DNA of 64,000 bases from a beta proteobacterium AAP99 (GCA_001295775.1 LJIA01000021.1:1-64000), one strand, 5' to 3'. Positions 1 through 9,818 are shown, numbered from the stretch's first letter. Notes: a model not told the origin generated them from the sequence alone. Translations and numbers: made by a program.

Positions 1-135
1 ACACCTGAAACTCAGAATGCCGAGTTCCGCGTGGTGGGCGCGGATCTTGGCCGAATCGTGGTATCAAAGATCGATGGCCAAAATTGACTTAAACAAGGCT
101 GGATGCGCTTCTTCAGGCATCCGCCGAGTTGTCCT
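1..135. other. Intergenic segment downstream of edd
   Basis: No gene is seen here. The stretch is more AT-rich than its surroundings from about 45 to 95. It carries one copy of the intergenic repeat described below (minus orientation, core at 13-30) and a TTGGCCGAAT motif near 48-57 that recurs in the other repeat-bearing gaps. Confidence 0.5.
13..30 (-). repeat. Intergenic AT-rich repeat, copy 1
   Basis: On the minus strand the core reads GCGGAACTCGGCATTCTG, with GGCCAAGATCCGCGCCCACC immediately 5', similar to GGCCGAAGACCCGCATCCCA 5' of copy 3. Confidence 0.5.
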
Positions 136-1953
136 TCAGGCCATCCAGCTCACCGCACCTTCTTCAGCGGTGAGCGCGTTGGCGCGGCTGATGGCAAACA
201 GTTCGCGGCCGCAGCCCCAGCTGTTGGCTTCCAGATCCGGCGTCTCGGCACTGCGCGCGCCCCAGTCGGCGGCGTCGACGACGGCCCTCAGCTCTCCGGT
301 CTCGCCATTGACGCGGATCACGTCGCCGTCGCGCAGCAGGCGCAGCGGGCCGCCCACCAATGCCTCGGGCGACACATGAATGGCCGCGGGTACCTTCCCG
401 GACGCGCCGGACATGCGGCCGTCAGTGACGAGCGCGACCTTGAAGCCGCGGTCCTGCAGCACGGCCAGCGGCGGGGTGAGCTTGTGCAGCTCCGGCATGC
501 CGTTGGCGCGCGGGCCCTGATAGCGCACCACCACCACCACATCACGGTCCAGCTCGCCGGCCTTGAAGGCAGCCTGCATCTCGGCCTGGTCGTGGAAGAT
601 GCGGCAGGGTGCTTCCACCACACGGTGCTCCGGCTTCACGGCGCTCGCCTTGAAGATCGCGCGGCCCAGGTTGCCCTGCATCAGCTTCATGCCGCCGTCC
701 GGCGCAAATGCCGTGGCCACGGGCCGCACGATGGTTTCGTCCAGGGACTTGGCCGGTGCCGGCTTCCACGCGAGTGCGCCGCCATCCATCGTCGGTTCCT
801 GCGCATAGGCACGCAGGCTGGTCTTGGCCACGGTCTTCACGTCTTCATGCAGCAAGTCGGCGTCCAGCAGTTCGCGGATCACGAAGCCCAGGCCTCCTGC
901 GGCATGGAAATGATTCACGTCCGCCTTGCCGTTGGGGTAGATCCTGCACATGCTCGGCACCACCGCGGAGAGGTCGGAGAAGTCCGTCCAGTCGATGATC
1001 ACGCCGGCTGCGCGGGCAATCGCCACGAGGTGGATGGTGTGGTTGGTCGAGCCGCCCGTGGCGAGCAGGCCGACGATGCCATTGACGATCGCGCGTTCGT
1101 CGATCACATGCCCGATCGGTGTGTAGTCGCCGGCGAGCTTGGTCAGGCCCACGGCGCGGCGCGCGGCCTCGGCCGTGAGTGCATCGCGCAGGCCGGTCCC
1201 CGGGTTGATGAACGCGCTTCCCGGCAGGTGCAGGCCCATCACTTCCATCAGCATCTGGTTGCTGTTGGCCGTGCCGTAGAAGGTGCAGGTGCCGGCGCCG
1301 TGGTAGGCCTGGGCCTCGGCTTCGAGCAGCTCCTCGCGGCCGACCTTGCCTTCCGCGTAGAGCTGGCGCACCTTGGCCTTTTCGTCGTTCGACAGGCCTG
1401 AGGTCATCGGCCCGGCCGGCACGAAGATCGTGGGGATGTGGCCGAAGGTGAGGGCGCCGATCAGCAGACCCGGCACGATCTTGTCGCACACGCCCAGCAT
1501 GAGCGCCGCGTCGAAGACGTCGTGCGACAGGGCCACCGCGGTGGCCTGGGCGATCACATCGCGTGACCAGAGGCTCAGCTCCATGCCCGCGGTGCCCTGC
1601 GTGACGCCGTCGCACATGGCCGGCACGCCGCCTGCAAACTGTGCCGTCGCGCCGACCTCGCGCACGGCACGCTTGATGATCTCCGGAAAGTGCTGCAGGG
1701 GCTGGTGGGCCGAGAGCATGTCGTTGTAGGCCGAGACGATGGCCACGTTCGGCGCGCGCTGCTCGCGCAGCATCAGCTTGTCGTTGGCTGGCGCTGCCGC
1801 GAAGGCATGGGCCAGGTTGGCGCAGGACTGGCGCGCGCGCTTGGTGCCGTCCACGCGCTGTGCCTCGAGCCGCTTCAGATAGACGCCGCGGCTGTCGCGG
1901 CTGCGTTCGATGATGCGTTGCGTGACCTGGGCGAGCGTGGCGTTGACCGGCAT
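136..1953 (-). CDS. edd: Phosphogluconate dehydratase (Entner-Doudoroff)
   Basis: Dehydrates 6-phosphogluconate to 2-keto-3-deoxy-6-phosphogluconate (KDPG) in the cytosol. The 605-residue protein has the IlvD/Edd signatures: three cysteine motifs for the [4Fe-4S] cluster ([34 protein letters not shown]) and the C-terminal [18 protein letters not shown] block. Length is normal for Edd. An upstream in-frame ATG at 2034 exists, but the ATG at 1953 is preferred because AAGAGGA lies just upstream and translation then begins [11 protein letters not shown] as in relatives. It is transcribed divergently from zwf; a HexR-like palindrome lies 46 bp upstream of the start. Its partner eda is not adjacent but 26 kb away. 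Confidence 0.95.
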   Translation of the reverse strand: MPVNATLAQVTQRIIERSRDSRGVYLKRLEAQRVDGTKRARQSCANLAHAFAAAPANDKLMLREQRAPNVAIVSAYNDMLSAHQPLQHFPEIIKRAVREVGATAQFAGGVPAMCDGVTQGTAGMELSLWSRDVIAQATAVALSHDVFDAALMLGVCDKIVPGLLIGALTFGHIPTIFVPAGPMTSGLSNDEKAKVRQLYAEGKVGREELLEAEAQAYHGAGTCTFYGTANSNQMLMEVMGLHLPGSAFINPGTGLRDALTAEAARRAVGLTKLAGDYTPIGHVIDERAIVNGIVGLLATGGSTNHTIHLVAIARAAGVIIDWTDFSDLSAVVPSMCRIYPNGKADVNHFHAAGGLGFVIRELLDADLLHEDVKTVAKTSLRAYAQEPTMDGGALAWKPAPAKSLDETIVRPVATAFAPDGGMKLMQGNLGRAIFKASAVKPEHRVVEAPCRIFHDQAEMQAAFKAGELDRDVVVVVRYQGPRANGMPELHKLTPPLAVLQDRGFKVALVTDGRMSGASGKVPAAIHVSPEALVGGPLRLLRDGDVIRVNGETGELRAVVDAADWGARSAETPDLEANSWGCGRELFAISRANALTAEEGAVSWMA

Positions 1954-1998
1954 GGTGTCCTCTTGGAATACGGCGGACGCAGTCGCTGCGCCCGATGA

Positions 1999-2013
1999 CG
2001 TAAGCAAACTACA
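1999..2013 (-). promoter_or_regulatory. HexR-like operator upstream of edd
   Basis: On the minus strand it reads TGTAGTTTGCTTACG, 46 bp before the edd ATG. The left half-site TGTAGT is exact and the right half CTTACG is degenerate. It fits TGTARTNNNAYTACA, the proteobacterial HexR consensus as I recall it, apart from its last base and one position flanking the core. No convincing -35 was found next to it. Confidence 0.6.
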
Positions 2014-2104
2014 TTTTTGCACGCGTTGCGCCAACTACGCGACAAACACCCATGCTGCTTCTGAGGTTGTCGGTAAGCACATGAATCTCGATGATGCGGC
2101 AAAT

Positions 2105-2116
2105 GCAAACGTTTGC
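2105..2116. promoter_or_regulatory. Perfect 12-bp palindrome, LacI-family operator type
   Basis: GCAAACGTTTGC is a perfect palindrome with the central CG typical of LacI/PurR-family operators. It is extended by outer arms CGGCA (2097-2101) and TGCCG (2119-2123). It lies between the two HexR-like sites, about 40 bp before the zwf -35. The regulator is not encoded in this window. Confidence 0.5.
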
Positions 2117-2155
2117 GCTGCCGATGCACTGCGCTGAGTCGCAGTGACTTCCGCG

Positions 2156-2184
2156 TTTACATCATGCTGTAGTTTTGCTACCTT
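2156..2184 (+). promoter_or_regulatory. zwf promoter candidate
   Basis: TTTACA at 2156-2161 and TACCTT at 2179-2184 are separated by 17 bp. The HexR-like palindrome occupies the 3' part of the spacer and overlaps the -10, the expected geometry for repression. The predicted leader before the zwf start codon is about 155 nt. Confidence 0.55.
2168..2182 (+). promoter_or_regulatory. HexR-like operator upstream of zwf
   Basis: TGTAGTTTTGCTACC, identical to the copy before glk at 17763-17777. It overlaps the predicted zwf -10. Confidence 0.7.
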
Positions 2185-2345
2185 GGGCCTGTCGCGCGAC
2201 CCGGCACGCCCATGCGTGCAGGATCGCTGTTCCAAGCATGGACGTCTGCACGGGAGGCGGAGCCAGAAGGCTCGGCGGGCAGGCGCCAGGCGCCGAGTGT
2301 GGTGCACAGCGCCGCACGGCGGCGCGCACATGAAAGGCTCTGTTC

Positions 2346-3806
2346 GTGTCCCAAACGCATTCCGCGGATCTGGTGTTCTTCGGCGGCACCGGCGACCTCG
2401 CCATGCGCAAGCTCATCCCCGCGATCTACGCCGCTACGCGTGGCGGCAAGTCCATGGATGATGTGCGCGTCATCGGCTGCGCCCGTCAGAGTCTTTCCAC
2501 TGAGCAGTACCACGCCTTGTTGACGGAGCAGGTGCCGCAATTCCTCGGAGACAGCTTTGACCCCGCCGCCTGGGCCGCCTTGCTGGCCCGTGTGAGCTAT
2601 GTGACGGTGGACGCCGCCAAGCCCGAGGACTTTGCACGCCTGGCTGCCGCCATGCACCCGGACATCAACCGTGCACGGGTCTATTACCTGGCGACCACAC
2701 CGACGCTCTTCACGCCGATCTGCCAGAACCTGGCCGCCGCCGGGCTGGTGACGCCCGCTTCACGCGTGGTGCTTGAAAAGCCGCTGGGCCGCGACCTGGC
2801 GTCCTCGCGCACCATCAATGACGCGGTGGGCGCGATCTTTGCCGAGCACCAGATCTATCGCATCGACCATTACCTGGGCAAGGAAACGGTCCAGAACCTG
2901 CTGGCGCTGCGCTTTGGCAACGCCATGTTCGAGCCCCTGTGGTCGCGGGCCTGGATCCGCGATGTGCAGATCACGATTGCCGAGCAGGTCGGCGTGGGTG
3001 GCCGCGGCGATTTCTATGACAACACGGGCGCCCTGCGCGACATGGTGCAGAACCATCTGCTGCAGCTGCTGTGCATCGTGGCCATGGAGCCGCCAGCGAC
3101 GATCGACGCCGATGCCGTGCGCGATGAGAAGGTTCAGGTGCTGCGCGCGCTCAAGCCCTACACCCTGGCTGAAGTGCAGAGCCATACCGTGCGCGGCCAG
3201 TACCGCGCCGGTGCCGTGGCGGCCAAGCCGGTGCCCGGTTATCAGGACGAAGAGGGTATTGCGCCCGGTTCGCGCACGGAAACCTTCGTGGCGCTGAAGG
3301 CAGAGCTTGCCAACTGGCGCTGGGCCGGCGTGCCCTTCTACCTGCGCACCGGCAAGCGCATGGAGCAGCGTCTGGCGGAGATCGTCATCAACTTCAAGCA
3401 GGTGCCGCACTCGATCTTCGAATCCTCGGTGGGCGCACCCGAAAACAACCGGATGATCATCCGTCTGCAGCCCGATGAAGGCCTGACCCTGCAGCTGCAG
3501 GCGAAGACGCCGGGCGAGGGCATGAAGCTGCAGGAGATCTCGCTGAACCTGAACTTTGCCGACACCGCCAAGGCTCGTCGCCAGGAGGCCTATGAGCGCC
3601 TGCTGATCGAAGTGATCCAGGGCCGCCTGACGCTGTTCGTGCGGCGCGACGAGCAGGAAGCCGCCTGGAAGTGGGTCGAGCCCATCATGGCCGGCTGGGA
3701 CGCGTCGCCCGAACCCCCCAAGCCCTACAACGCCGGCACCTGGGGTCCGGCGGCGTCTGCCGCGCTCGTGGGCCGCGACGGCAGCACCTGGCCCGAAGAG
3801 TCCTGA
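2346..3806 (+). CDS. zwf: Glucose-6-phosphate 1-dehydrogenase
   Basis: Oxidises glucose-6-phosphate to 6-phosphogluconolactone with reduction of NAD(P)+, feeding the Entner-Doudoroff and pentose phosphate routes. The 486-residue protein has the N-terminal nucleotide-binding [11 protein letters not shown] loop (about residues 12-22) and the family active-site motif RIDHYLGKE (about residues 172-180). It starts with GTG, preceded by a modest GAAAGG. pgl follows after 26 bp, so zwf-pgl-glgX-malQ is probably one transcript. Expression is likely controlled through the HexR-like operator at 2168-2182. Confidence 0.96.
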   Translation: MSQTHSADLVFFGGTGDLAMRKLIPAIYAATRGGKSMDDVRVIGCARQSLSTEQYHALLTEQVPQFLGDSFDPAAWAALLARVSYVTVDAAKPEDFARLAAAMHPDINRARVYYLATTPTLFTPICQNLAAAGLVTPASRVVLEKPLGRDLASSRTINDAVGAIFAEHQIYRIDHYLGKETVQNLLALRFGNAMFEPLWSRAWIRDVQITIAEQVGVGGRGDFYDNTGALRDMVQNHLLQLLCIVAMEPPATIDADAVRDEKVQVLRALKPYTLAEVQSHTVRGQYRAGAVAAKPVPGYQDEEGIAPGSRTETFVALKAELANWRWAGVPFYLRTGKRMEQRLAEIVINFKQVPHSIFESSVGAPENNRMIIRLQPDEGLTLQLQAKTPGEGMKLQEISLNLNFADTAKARRQEAYERLLIEVIQGRLTLFVRRDEQEAAWKWVEPIMAGWDASPEPPKPYNAGTWGPAASAALVGRDGSTWPEES

Positions 3807-3832
3807 AGCTGATCGGGCGCAGAGACATTCAG

Positions 3833-4555
3833 ATGGCGATCACGGAATCCGGCGTGGCCCTGCTGCCGCGCATCGAGCGCTTCAAGAGCGTGCAGGCCCT
3901 GTCCGACGCGGTGGCTGGCCGCGTGGCCGGCGCAGTCATGCAGGGCGTGCAGGCCCGCGGTGCGGCACAGCTAGTCTTTTCTGGTGGCAGCACCCCGGAG
4001 GTATTTCTGCCGCAGGTGGCCAGCCTGGACTTGCCCTGGGACAAGGTCACAGTCATGCTGGCCGACGAGCGCTGGGTGGATGAAGATCACCCGCATTCCA
4101 ACGCTGCGATGCTCAGGCGCACCTTGCTCTCGCATGAGGGACCGAACCGCGCGCAGTTTGTGCCGCTGAAGAACAGCGCGCCTTCGGCCGGAGCGGGTGT
4201 GGGTGCCTTGCGCGCCAGCCTGCCGTCCAGCCTCCATCGGCACGATCTCGTGCTGCTTGGCATGGGCAATGACGCCCACTTCGCCTCGCTGTTTCCCGGC
4301 ACGCCGGGTCTGGCGGCACTGCTTGATCCGGCCAACACCGATCGCCTTGGCGCCATCCCGCCCCCGACCACTGCGGCACCGGCCATCGAGCGCATCTCGA
4401 TGACCTATGCCGAACTGATGCACTCGCGCGGTGTGGCCCTGATCATCCAGGGGCAGACCAAGCTCACCGTGCTCGAAAATGCCCTGCGCGGTGCAGATCC
4501 GATCGCCACGCCGGCCGCGGCACTGCACGACATTGACGTGTTGTGGTGTCCGTGA
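3833..4555 (+). CDS. pgl: 6-phosphogluconolactonase
   Basis: Hydrolyses 6-phosphoglucono-1,5-lactone to 6-phosphogluconate, the step between Zwf and Edd. The 240-residue length fits the DevB/Pgl family. Seen are VFSGGSTPEVFLP near the N-terminus, LADERWVDEDHPHSN in the middle and LLGMGNDAHFASLFPG, where classic members have GMGxDGHxASLFPG. The ATG at 3833 is chosen over the long upstream frame because that extension runs back into zwf and has no family similarity. Gap to zwf is 26 bp and to glgX 39 bp. Confidence 0.93.
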   Translation: MAITESGVALLPRIERFKSVQALSDAVAGRVAGAVMQGVQARGAAQLVFSGGSTPEVFLPQVASLDLPWDKVTVMLADERWVDEDHPHSNAAMLRRTLLSHEGPNRAQFVPLKNSAPSAGAGVGALRASLPSSLHRHDLVLLGMGNDAHFASLFPGTPGLAALLDPANTDRLGAIPPPTTAAPAIERISMTYAELMHSRGVALIIQGQTKLTVLENALRGADPIATPAAALHDIDVLWCP

Positions 4556-4594
4556 GCGGCTGATCAGGCCCTTGCGCAGTCTTTCAGTCATCGA

Positions 4595-6694
4595 ATGAGC
4601 GTTCATCTCCCGCAGCAACTAGAGTCCGGCCGCCACGAGCCCTTCGGCAGTCTCGCCCGAGACGGTGGCGTCAACTTTGCCGTCTTCAGTCAGCATGCCC
4701 AGCGCATGGAGCTGTGCGTCTTCGATGCCGATGGCGTGCGCGAACTGCGGCGCTATCCGATGTTCGGACCGCACGACAGCGTGTGGCACGGCTTTCTGCC
4801 GGGTGTGGGGCCGGGGCTGGTGTACGGCTTCCGCGCCCATGGCCCGTATGAGCCCTGGAACGGCCACCGCTTCAATGCCAACAAGCTGTTGCTTGACCCC
4901 TATGCGCAGGAGATCGTTGGGCACTTCACCTGGCGCGCCGAACATCACGGCTATGAGCTGGGTCACCCGGACGGCCCGCGCTCGTTCGACACTCGCGACA
5001 ACGCGCTCCATGCCCTGAAGGCGCGTGTGACGGAACCGCCCCCCGCGTCCGCAAGCCCCCGCCTGAATGCACCGCGCATTCCGTTGCCCGAGTTGGTGCT
5101 CTACGAGATGCACGTCAAGGGCTTCTCCATGCAGCGCGAGGATGTGCCCAAGCCCCTGCGCGGCACCTACGCGGGCCTGGCGCATCCGGCCTCGGTGGCG
5201 CACCTGAAGCGTCTGGGCGTGAATGCGGTCTCGCTGCTGCCGGTGCAGTACCACATCGACGAACCGGGTCTGGGTGATCGCGGCCTGACCAACTACTGGG
5301 GCTACAACACCCTCGGCTTCTTCGCGCCGGACCCGCGCCTGGCGCAGCACCGCAGCGACCCTGCCGCCGTGAACGCCGAATTCCGCAGCATGGTGGCGGC
5401 ACTGCATGCCGCGGGCATCGAAGTCATTCTGGACGTGGTCTACAACCACACACCCGAAGGCAACGAATACGGGCCGACCCTGTCCTTCCGCGGGCTGGAC
5501 AACGCCAGCTGGTACCGCCTGACGCCCGATGACCGCAGCCGCTGCGAGAACCTCACCGGCTGTGGCAACACCGTCAATGCGGCGCACCCCTTCGTCACCC
5601 AGTTCGTTCTGGACTCGCTGCGCTACTGGGTACAGGTCATGGGGGTGGACGGTTTCCGCTTCGATCTGGCGCCGGTGCTCGGCCGCACCCGGCACGGCTA
5701 TGACGCCACCGCGGCCTTCTTCACGGCCATGCGCCAGGATCCGGTGCTCTCCCAGGTGCACTTGATTGCCGAGCCCTGGGATGCGGGCTACGACGGCTAT
5801 CAGCTGGGTCACTTCCCCGGCCGCTTCATGGAGTGGAACGACAAGTTCCGCGACACGGTGCGGCGCTACTGGCTCAACCGCGAGGTCAGCCGCGGCGAAT
5901 TCGCGCGCCGCTTTACCGCCTCCAGCGACGTGTTTCATCACGGCACGCGCCTGCCCACGGCCTCGATCAACTTCCTGTCGGTCCACGACGGCTATACCCT
6001 GGCCGACCTCACCAGCTACAGCCGCAAGCACAACGAGGCTAACGGCGAGAACAACCGCGACGGCCGTGATGGCGAGCCCGCAGCCAACTTCGGTGCCGAG
6101 GGGCCGAGCGACGATGCCGCCATCCGTGCGCAGCGCCGCCGGGTGCGCGCCGCCATGCTCGCCACGTTGCTGCTCGCCCAGGGCACGCCCATGCTGCTCG
6201 CGGGCGACGAGGTGGCCAACAGCCAGAACGGTAATAACAACGCCTACTGTCAGGACAACGCCACGGGCTGGATTGACTGGGGCGCGCAGCCCGATGAGGA
6301 CTTCAGCGCACTCATCCACACGCTCACGAGCCTGCGCCGGCAGCACGCCGCGCTGCGCCACGAGCGCTGGTTCTGCGGCGAAGACGTCGTCCTGCCCGAG
6401 CGCGGCGTGCAGTGGTTCGCACCGTCAGGCCGGGCCATGCAGCCGCATGATTGGCACGAGCACGGTCAGCACGCCTTCGCCTGCCGCATCCAGTCCCGTG
6501 TCGATGCCCAGACGCCGCCCGAACAGTGGCTCATCGTCTTCAACCCGGAAACTGCTGCGCTGCCCTTCACCCTGCCGCCCGGTACCTGGCAGGTCGTGCT
6601 CGATTCGGCCGGTGAGGTCCAGCCCGGCTTGACCCCGCCGATGCCCGGGCCGGTGTCGATCCCGGCTCAGACCGTCGTGCTTCTCCGGGCCTAG
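4595..6694 (+). CDS. glgX: Glycogen debranching enzyme GlgX (GH13)
   Basis: Predicted cytoplasmic isoamylase-type enzyme cutting alpha-1,6 branches of glycogen or limit dextrins. The 699-residue protein has an N-terminal CBM48-like region (FGSLARDGGVNFAVFSQHA) and a GH13 barrel with DVVYNHTPEG, the nucleophile in VDGFRFDLAPVLG, the acid/base in LIAEPWDAG and the transition-state stabiliser in LSVHDGYTLADLTSY. No signal peptide is present. It lies between pgl and malQ, so glycogen or maltodextrin breakdown is encoded with the enzymes that oxidise the resulting glucose-6-phosphate. Confidence 0.93.
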   Translation: MSVHLPQQLESGRHEPFGSLARDGGVNFAVFSQHAQRMELCVFDADGVRELRRYPMFGPHDSVWHGFLPGVGPGLVYGFRAHGPYEPWNGHRFNANKLLLDPYAQEIVGHFTWRAEHHGYELGHPDGPRSFDTRDNALHALKARVTEPPPASASPRLNAPRIPLPELVLYEMHVKGFSMQREDVPKPLRGTYAGLAHPASVAHLKRLGVNAVSLLPVQYHIDEPGLGDRGLTNYWGYNTLGFFAPDPRLAQHRSDPAAVNAEFRSMVAALHAAGIEVILDVVYNHTPEGNEYGPTLSFRGLDNASWYRLTPDDRSRCENLTGCGNTVNAAHPFVTQFVLDSLRYWVQVMGVDGFRFDLAPVLGRTRHGYDATAAFFTAMRQDPVLSQVHLIAEPWDAGYDGYQLGHFPGRFMEWNDKFRDTVRRYWLNREVSRGEFARRFTASSDVFHHGTRLPTASINFLSVHDGYTLADLTSYSRKHNEANGENNRDGRDGEPAANFGAEGPSDDAAIRAQRRRVRAAMLATLLLAQGTPMLLAGDEVANSQNGNNNAYCQDNATGWIDWGAQPDEDFSALIHTLTSLRRQHAALRHERWFCGEDVVLPERGVQWFAPSGRAMQPHDWHEHGQHAFACRIQSRVDAQTPPEQWLIVFNPETAALPFTLPPGTWQVVLDSAGEVQPGLTPPMPGPVSIPAQTVVLLRA

Positions 6695-6746
6695 GCCGCA
6701 CGCGTCGACTTATCCCGTTCTCTTTCAAACCAAGGCTTCACGCATC

Positions 6747-8279
6747 ATGAATCTGAACCAGCGCCGCTCCGGTGTCCTGCTGCACATCACCTCGCTGCCC
6801 GGGCCGCATGGGATTGGCGACTTCGGCCCGGCGGCTTTCAAGTTTGTGGACTGGATGGTCAGCGCCGGCCAGACGGTGTGGCAGACCCTGCCGATGATGC
6901 CGATCGGCCCCTGCGATTCGCCCTACATGAGCGTGTCGGCCTTTGCCGGCAGCCCGCTGATGGTGGCGTTCGAGCCGCTGGTGGAGAAGGGCTGGCTGGC
7001 GGCGCCGGTCTTGCCGGAGGGCGGCTTTGAGGCGGCACGCGCCGACTACGGCCGTGTCGTGCCTTGGCGCATGTCGCAGTTGCGCGCCGCCTGGGCCGGG
7101 TTCAAGGCCAAGGCTTCAGCAACGGACAAGAGCGCACTGGACGCCTGGGCGAAGCGCGAGGCCGGCTGGCTGGACGACTATGCCTTGCTCATGGCCCTCG
7201 AGGGCAAGCACGGTGCCGAGGGCAACTACTGCTGGTGGCAGTGGCCGGCGGACCTGCGCGCCCGCCAACCCAAGGCGCTGGCCGCTGCGCGCGCGGAGCA
7301 TGCCGACGAGATCGGCTTCTGGACCTTCGTGCAGTGGTGCTGGGACGTGCAGTGGGCGGCGATCAAGGCCTATGCCAACAGCAAGGGCATCTCGATCATG
7401 GGCGATCTGCCGATCTTTATCGCCCACCACAGTGCCGACTGCTGGTCGCGCCCCGATCTGTACTACCTCGATGAGGACTATCAGCCCACCGTGGTGGCCG
7501 GTGTACCGCCGGACGGCTTTGCGCCCGACGGTCAGCGCTGGGGCAATCCGCTGTACCGCTGGGACCGCATGGTGGCCGAAGACTACGCCTGGTGGACCCA
7601 GCGCATCCGCCGCGCCATGAGCCAGGCCGATGTGTTTCGCATCGACCACTTCCGCGGCTTTGCCGGCTACTACGAGATTCCGGCCAGCTGCCCCACCGCG
7701 CGCGAGGGCCGGTGGGTACCTGGCCCCGGCAAGGCCCTGTTTGCGGCGATCGAACGCGCCCTGGGCAAGCTGCCGATCGTGGCCGAAGACCTGGGGCTCA
7801 TCACCGAGGATGTGACCGAGCTGCGTGATCACTTCGGCTTTCCCGGCATGAAGATCTTGCAGTTCGGCTTTGGGGGCGACGGCACGCACGAATTCATGCC
7901 GCAGAACTACACGCCCAACTGCATCGTCTACACCGGCACGCATGACAACGACACCGCACGCGGCTGGTGGGATGCCGCTCCGCACCACGAACGCGCCTTC
8001 TGCGGCGCCTACCTGGCCTGCAACGAGCACGACGTGCACTGGGCCATGATCCGCGCGGCCAGCAACTCCGTGGCCAACATGGCCGTCTTCCCGCTGCAGG
8101 ATGTGCTGGGCCTGGGCAATGCCGGGCGAATGAACCTGCCGGGTTCTACCGTGGGCAACTGGCAGTGGCGCTTCACCTGGGATCAACTGGGTAACGAGCC
8201 GGCGCGTGTGCTGGGCCTGATTGCCGGCAGCAGCGGCCGGGCACCGTTCGGACTCGTGAAGCAGGCGCTCGGGCTATAG
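6747..8279 (+). CDS. malQ: 4-alpha-glucanotransferase (amylomaltase, GH77)
   Basis: Transfers alpha-1,4-glucan segments between maltodextrins and releases glucose. The 510-residue protein begins NQRRSGVLLHITSLPGPHGIGDFG, split here into RRSGVLLHITSLPGP and the following GIGDFG, both typical of GH77. The catalytic aspartate lies in FRIDHFRGFAGYYE, the acid/base in VAEDLGLITEDV and the third acid in YTGTHDNDTARGWW. No export signal is seen. Last gene of the zwf run; its stop faces the convergent gene ending at 8304. Confidence 0.95.
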   Translation: MNLNQRRSGVLLHITSLPGPHGIGDFGPAAFKFVDWMVSAGQTVWQTLPMMPIGPCDSPYMSVSAFAGSPLMVAFEPLVEKGWLAAPVLPEGGFEAARADYGRVVPWRMSQLRAAWAGFKAKASATDKSALDAWAKREAGWLDDYALLMALEGKHGAEGNYCWWQWPADLRARQPKALAAARAEHADEIGFWTFVQWCWDVQWAAIKAYANSKGISIMGDLPIFIAHHSADCWSRPDLYYLDEDYQPTVVAGVPPDGFAPDGQRWGNPLYRWDRMVAEDYAWWTQRIRRAMSQADVFRIDHFRGFAGYYEIPASCPTAREGRWVPGPGKALFAAIERALGKLPIVAEDLGLITEDVTELRDHFGFPGMKILQFGFGGDGTHEFMPQNYTPNCIVYTGTHDNDTARGWWDAAPHHERAFCGAYLACNEHDVHWAMIRAASNSVANMAVFPLQDVLGLGNAGRMNLPGSTVGNWQWRFTWDQLGNEPARVLGLIAGSSGRAPFGLVKQALGL

Positions 8280-8281
8280 AC

Positions 8282-8296
8282 GCAGCGCGGCGCTGC
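8282..8296. terminator. Small hairpin between convergent genes
   Basis: GCAGCG, loop CGG, CGCTGC form a six-base-pair stem in the 24-bp gap between malQ and the convergent PH-like gene. There is no T-tract, so a terminator role is tentative. Confidence 0.3.
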
Positions 8297-8303
8297 CGCA
8301 TGC

Positions 8304-8783
8304 TCAGGCGAACCGGCTACCCGGTGCGGCCGTGAGCTTCATGGCTGTGCGCTGCTCAAGTTCGCGGACGAACGCGTCCATGTCGCGCGGGGAGACAAGG
8401 ATGTCGTCATAGCCGACACGGAGCGCGATCCGGTTCAGGGACAGCGCCGGGGCCGAGGCCGGGTTGTGGCTGCGCTCGAACTTGCGGATGCTTGAATACG
8501 CAACGCGCCGGTGGATCAGACCCGAGCGGACGATCAGTGCGTCCTGCGTGAAGATGTAGGCGCAGGGCCAGAGCATCAGCGGGATCAGGCCGACAAGCAG
8601 CAAGACCGTGCCCGCGAGCAGGACGCTCGCGAGAAGCGTTTCGTTCCAGCTGCTCCAGCATCCATACGCTGCCAGCCCGATGCCTGCGGCGTACAGGAGC
8701 ACAAGCCAGCTGTCCACCGCGCTCGAAAACGCCAGCGCCTGCCCCTGAGGGCGCGATGAATTGAAGCTGCCGTGGTCTTGCAT
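8304..8783 (-). CDS. Small membrane protein with YyaB-like PH domain
   Basis: About 159 residues. Two hydrophobic segments (around LVLLYAAGIGLAAYG and LASVLLAGTVLLLVGLIP) are followed by a C-terminal domain ending YDDILVSPRDMDAFVRELEQR. That ending resembles the bacterial PH-like YyaB family (segment IALRVGYDDILVSPRDM with a conserved SP-D pattern). Function is not known. An ATG at 8807 would add eight residues; 8783 is preferred because GGAG lies about six bases before it. It follows the TTT-type binding protein on the same strand and may share its transcript. Confidence 0.6.
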   Translation of the reverse strand: MQDHGSFNSSRPQGQALAFSSAVDSWLVLLYAAGIGLAAYGCWSSWNETLLASVLLAGTVLLLVGLIPLMLWPCAYIFTQDALIVRSGLIHRRVAYSSIRKFERSHNPASAPALSLNRIALRVGYDDILVSPRDMDAFVRELEQRTAMKLTAAPGSRFA

Positions 8784-8834
8784 GCCGATCTCCGCGCTGT
8801 CCTGCATCCTGCCCGCGCCGCTGCCAGCGATCGT

Positions 8835-9818
8835 TCACTCGATCTTGAACCCGTTCTCCTTGATGAGCTTGCCCCAGCGCTCACGCTCGGTCTTCACGTA
8901 GGCGGCCATCTGCTCGGGCGTGCCGGGCAGGGCTTCGAGCGACAGGGTGTGGAAGCGGGCCTTGACGATCGTGGTGTCCAGCGCGGCCTGCAGGGCCTTG
9001 TGCAGCTGTGCCACCGTCTCCTTGGGCGTGCTGCTGGGCACGACCAGCCCCTGCCAGGCATAGGCCTCATAGCCCTTCACGCCCTGCTCGATCAGGGTAG
9101 GGACGTTCGGGAAGTTCTTCAGGCGCTGGGCGCTGGCCACACCGATGGCGCGCAGGCGCCCAGCGTTCACGTGCTGCTGCACGCTGGCAGTGTCCATCAG
9201 GCCGACCTTGATCTGCCCGCCGAGCAGGTCCTGCACCGCGGGCGCCGCGCCGCGGTAGGGAACATGGGTCATCTTCAGACCGCTCATCTGTTTGAGCAGT
9301 TCGGTGGACAAGTGATGCGGGCTGCCGAGACCGGCCGAGGCATAGCTCACGCCCTGCGGCTGCGCATTGGCCCAGGCGGTGAACTCCTTCCAGTTCTTCG
9401 CAGGCACGTCGTTGGAGACCACCAGCAGCATCGGAAAGCGCGCCAGCAGGCCGACGGGCGTGAAGTCCCGATCCGGGTCGTAGGGCAGCTTCGCGAACAG
9501 CGAGGGGTTGGCAGCAAGGGTGGCGAAGTCTGCAGTGAAGATGATGTTGCCGATGTCCTTGCTCTTGGCCACGTAGTCCGCGGCGATGTTGGTGGCGGCG
9601 CCCGGGCGGTTGTTGACGATGATGGGGCGCTTGAGGGTCTGGCTCATCTGCTCGGCGACGGTGCGGGCCACCATGTCCGAGCCGCCGCCCGCGGCGTAGC
9701 CTACGACCCATTCGATGGGCTTATCCTGCGCGTAGGTCAGGCTGCCGACCCCCAGTAGGCCAGCGATTGCGGCGGCGCCCAGTGCGCGCATCCAGATACG
9801 GCGGGTTGTATGGATCAT
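8835..9818 (-). CDS. Bug/TTT-type periplasmic solute-binding protein
   Basis: Predicted substrate-binding protein of the tripartite tricarboxylate transporter type (Bug family), 327 residues. It has a signal peptide (MIHTTRRIWMRALGAAA..., cleavage near TYAQ) and the family patterns IEWVVGYAAGGGSDMVAR, RPIIVNNRPGAATNIAA and VSYASAGLGSPHHLSTELL. The ATG at 9818 has a strong AAGGAGA. No TctA/TctB membrane genes lie nearby, as is usual for expanded Bug sets in betaproteobacteria. The ligand is unknown; the neighbouring monooxygenase and MBL hydrolase suggest an organic acid or aromatic. Confidence 0.88.
   Translation of the reverse strand: MIHTTRRIWMRALGAAAIAGLLGVGSLTYAQDKPIEWVVGYAAGGGSDMVARTVAEQMSQTLKRPIIVNNRPGAATNIAADYVAKSKDIGNIIFTADFATLAANPSLFAKLPYDPDRDFTPVGLLARFPMLLVVSNDVPAKNWKEFTAWANAQPQGVSYASAGLGSPHHLSTELLKQMSGLKMTHVPYRGAAPAVQDLLGGQIKVGLMDTASVQQHVNAGRLRAIGVASAQRLKNFPNVPTLIEQGVKGYEAYAWQGLVVPSSTPKETVAQLHKALQAALDTTIVKARFHTLSLEALPGTPEQMAAYVKTERERWGKLIKENGFKIE

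Larger units (their letters stand above)
1954..2345. other. Divergent edd/zwf control region
   Basis: A 392-bp non-coding gap between divergent edd and zwf. It holds two HexR-like palindromes (1999-2013 and 2168-2182), a LacI-family-like palindrome (2105-2116) and a zwf promoter candidate. No ORF with a convincing ribosome binding site was seen. Confidence 0.7.

Noticed and set aside
103-1401. 432-residue open frame on the plus strand across edd
   Set aside because: It is the antisense shadow of edd in GC-rich DNA, with no ribosome site or recognisable domain. The same holds for the long antisense frames over glgX, pulA, the TonB receptor, tamB and nadE.
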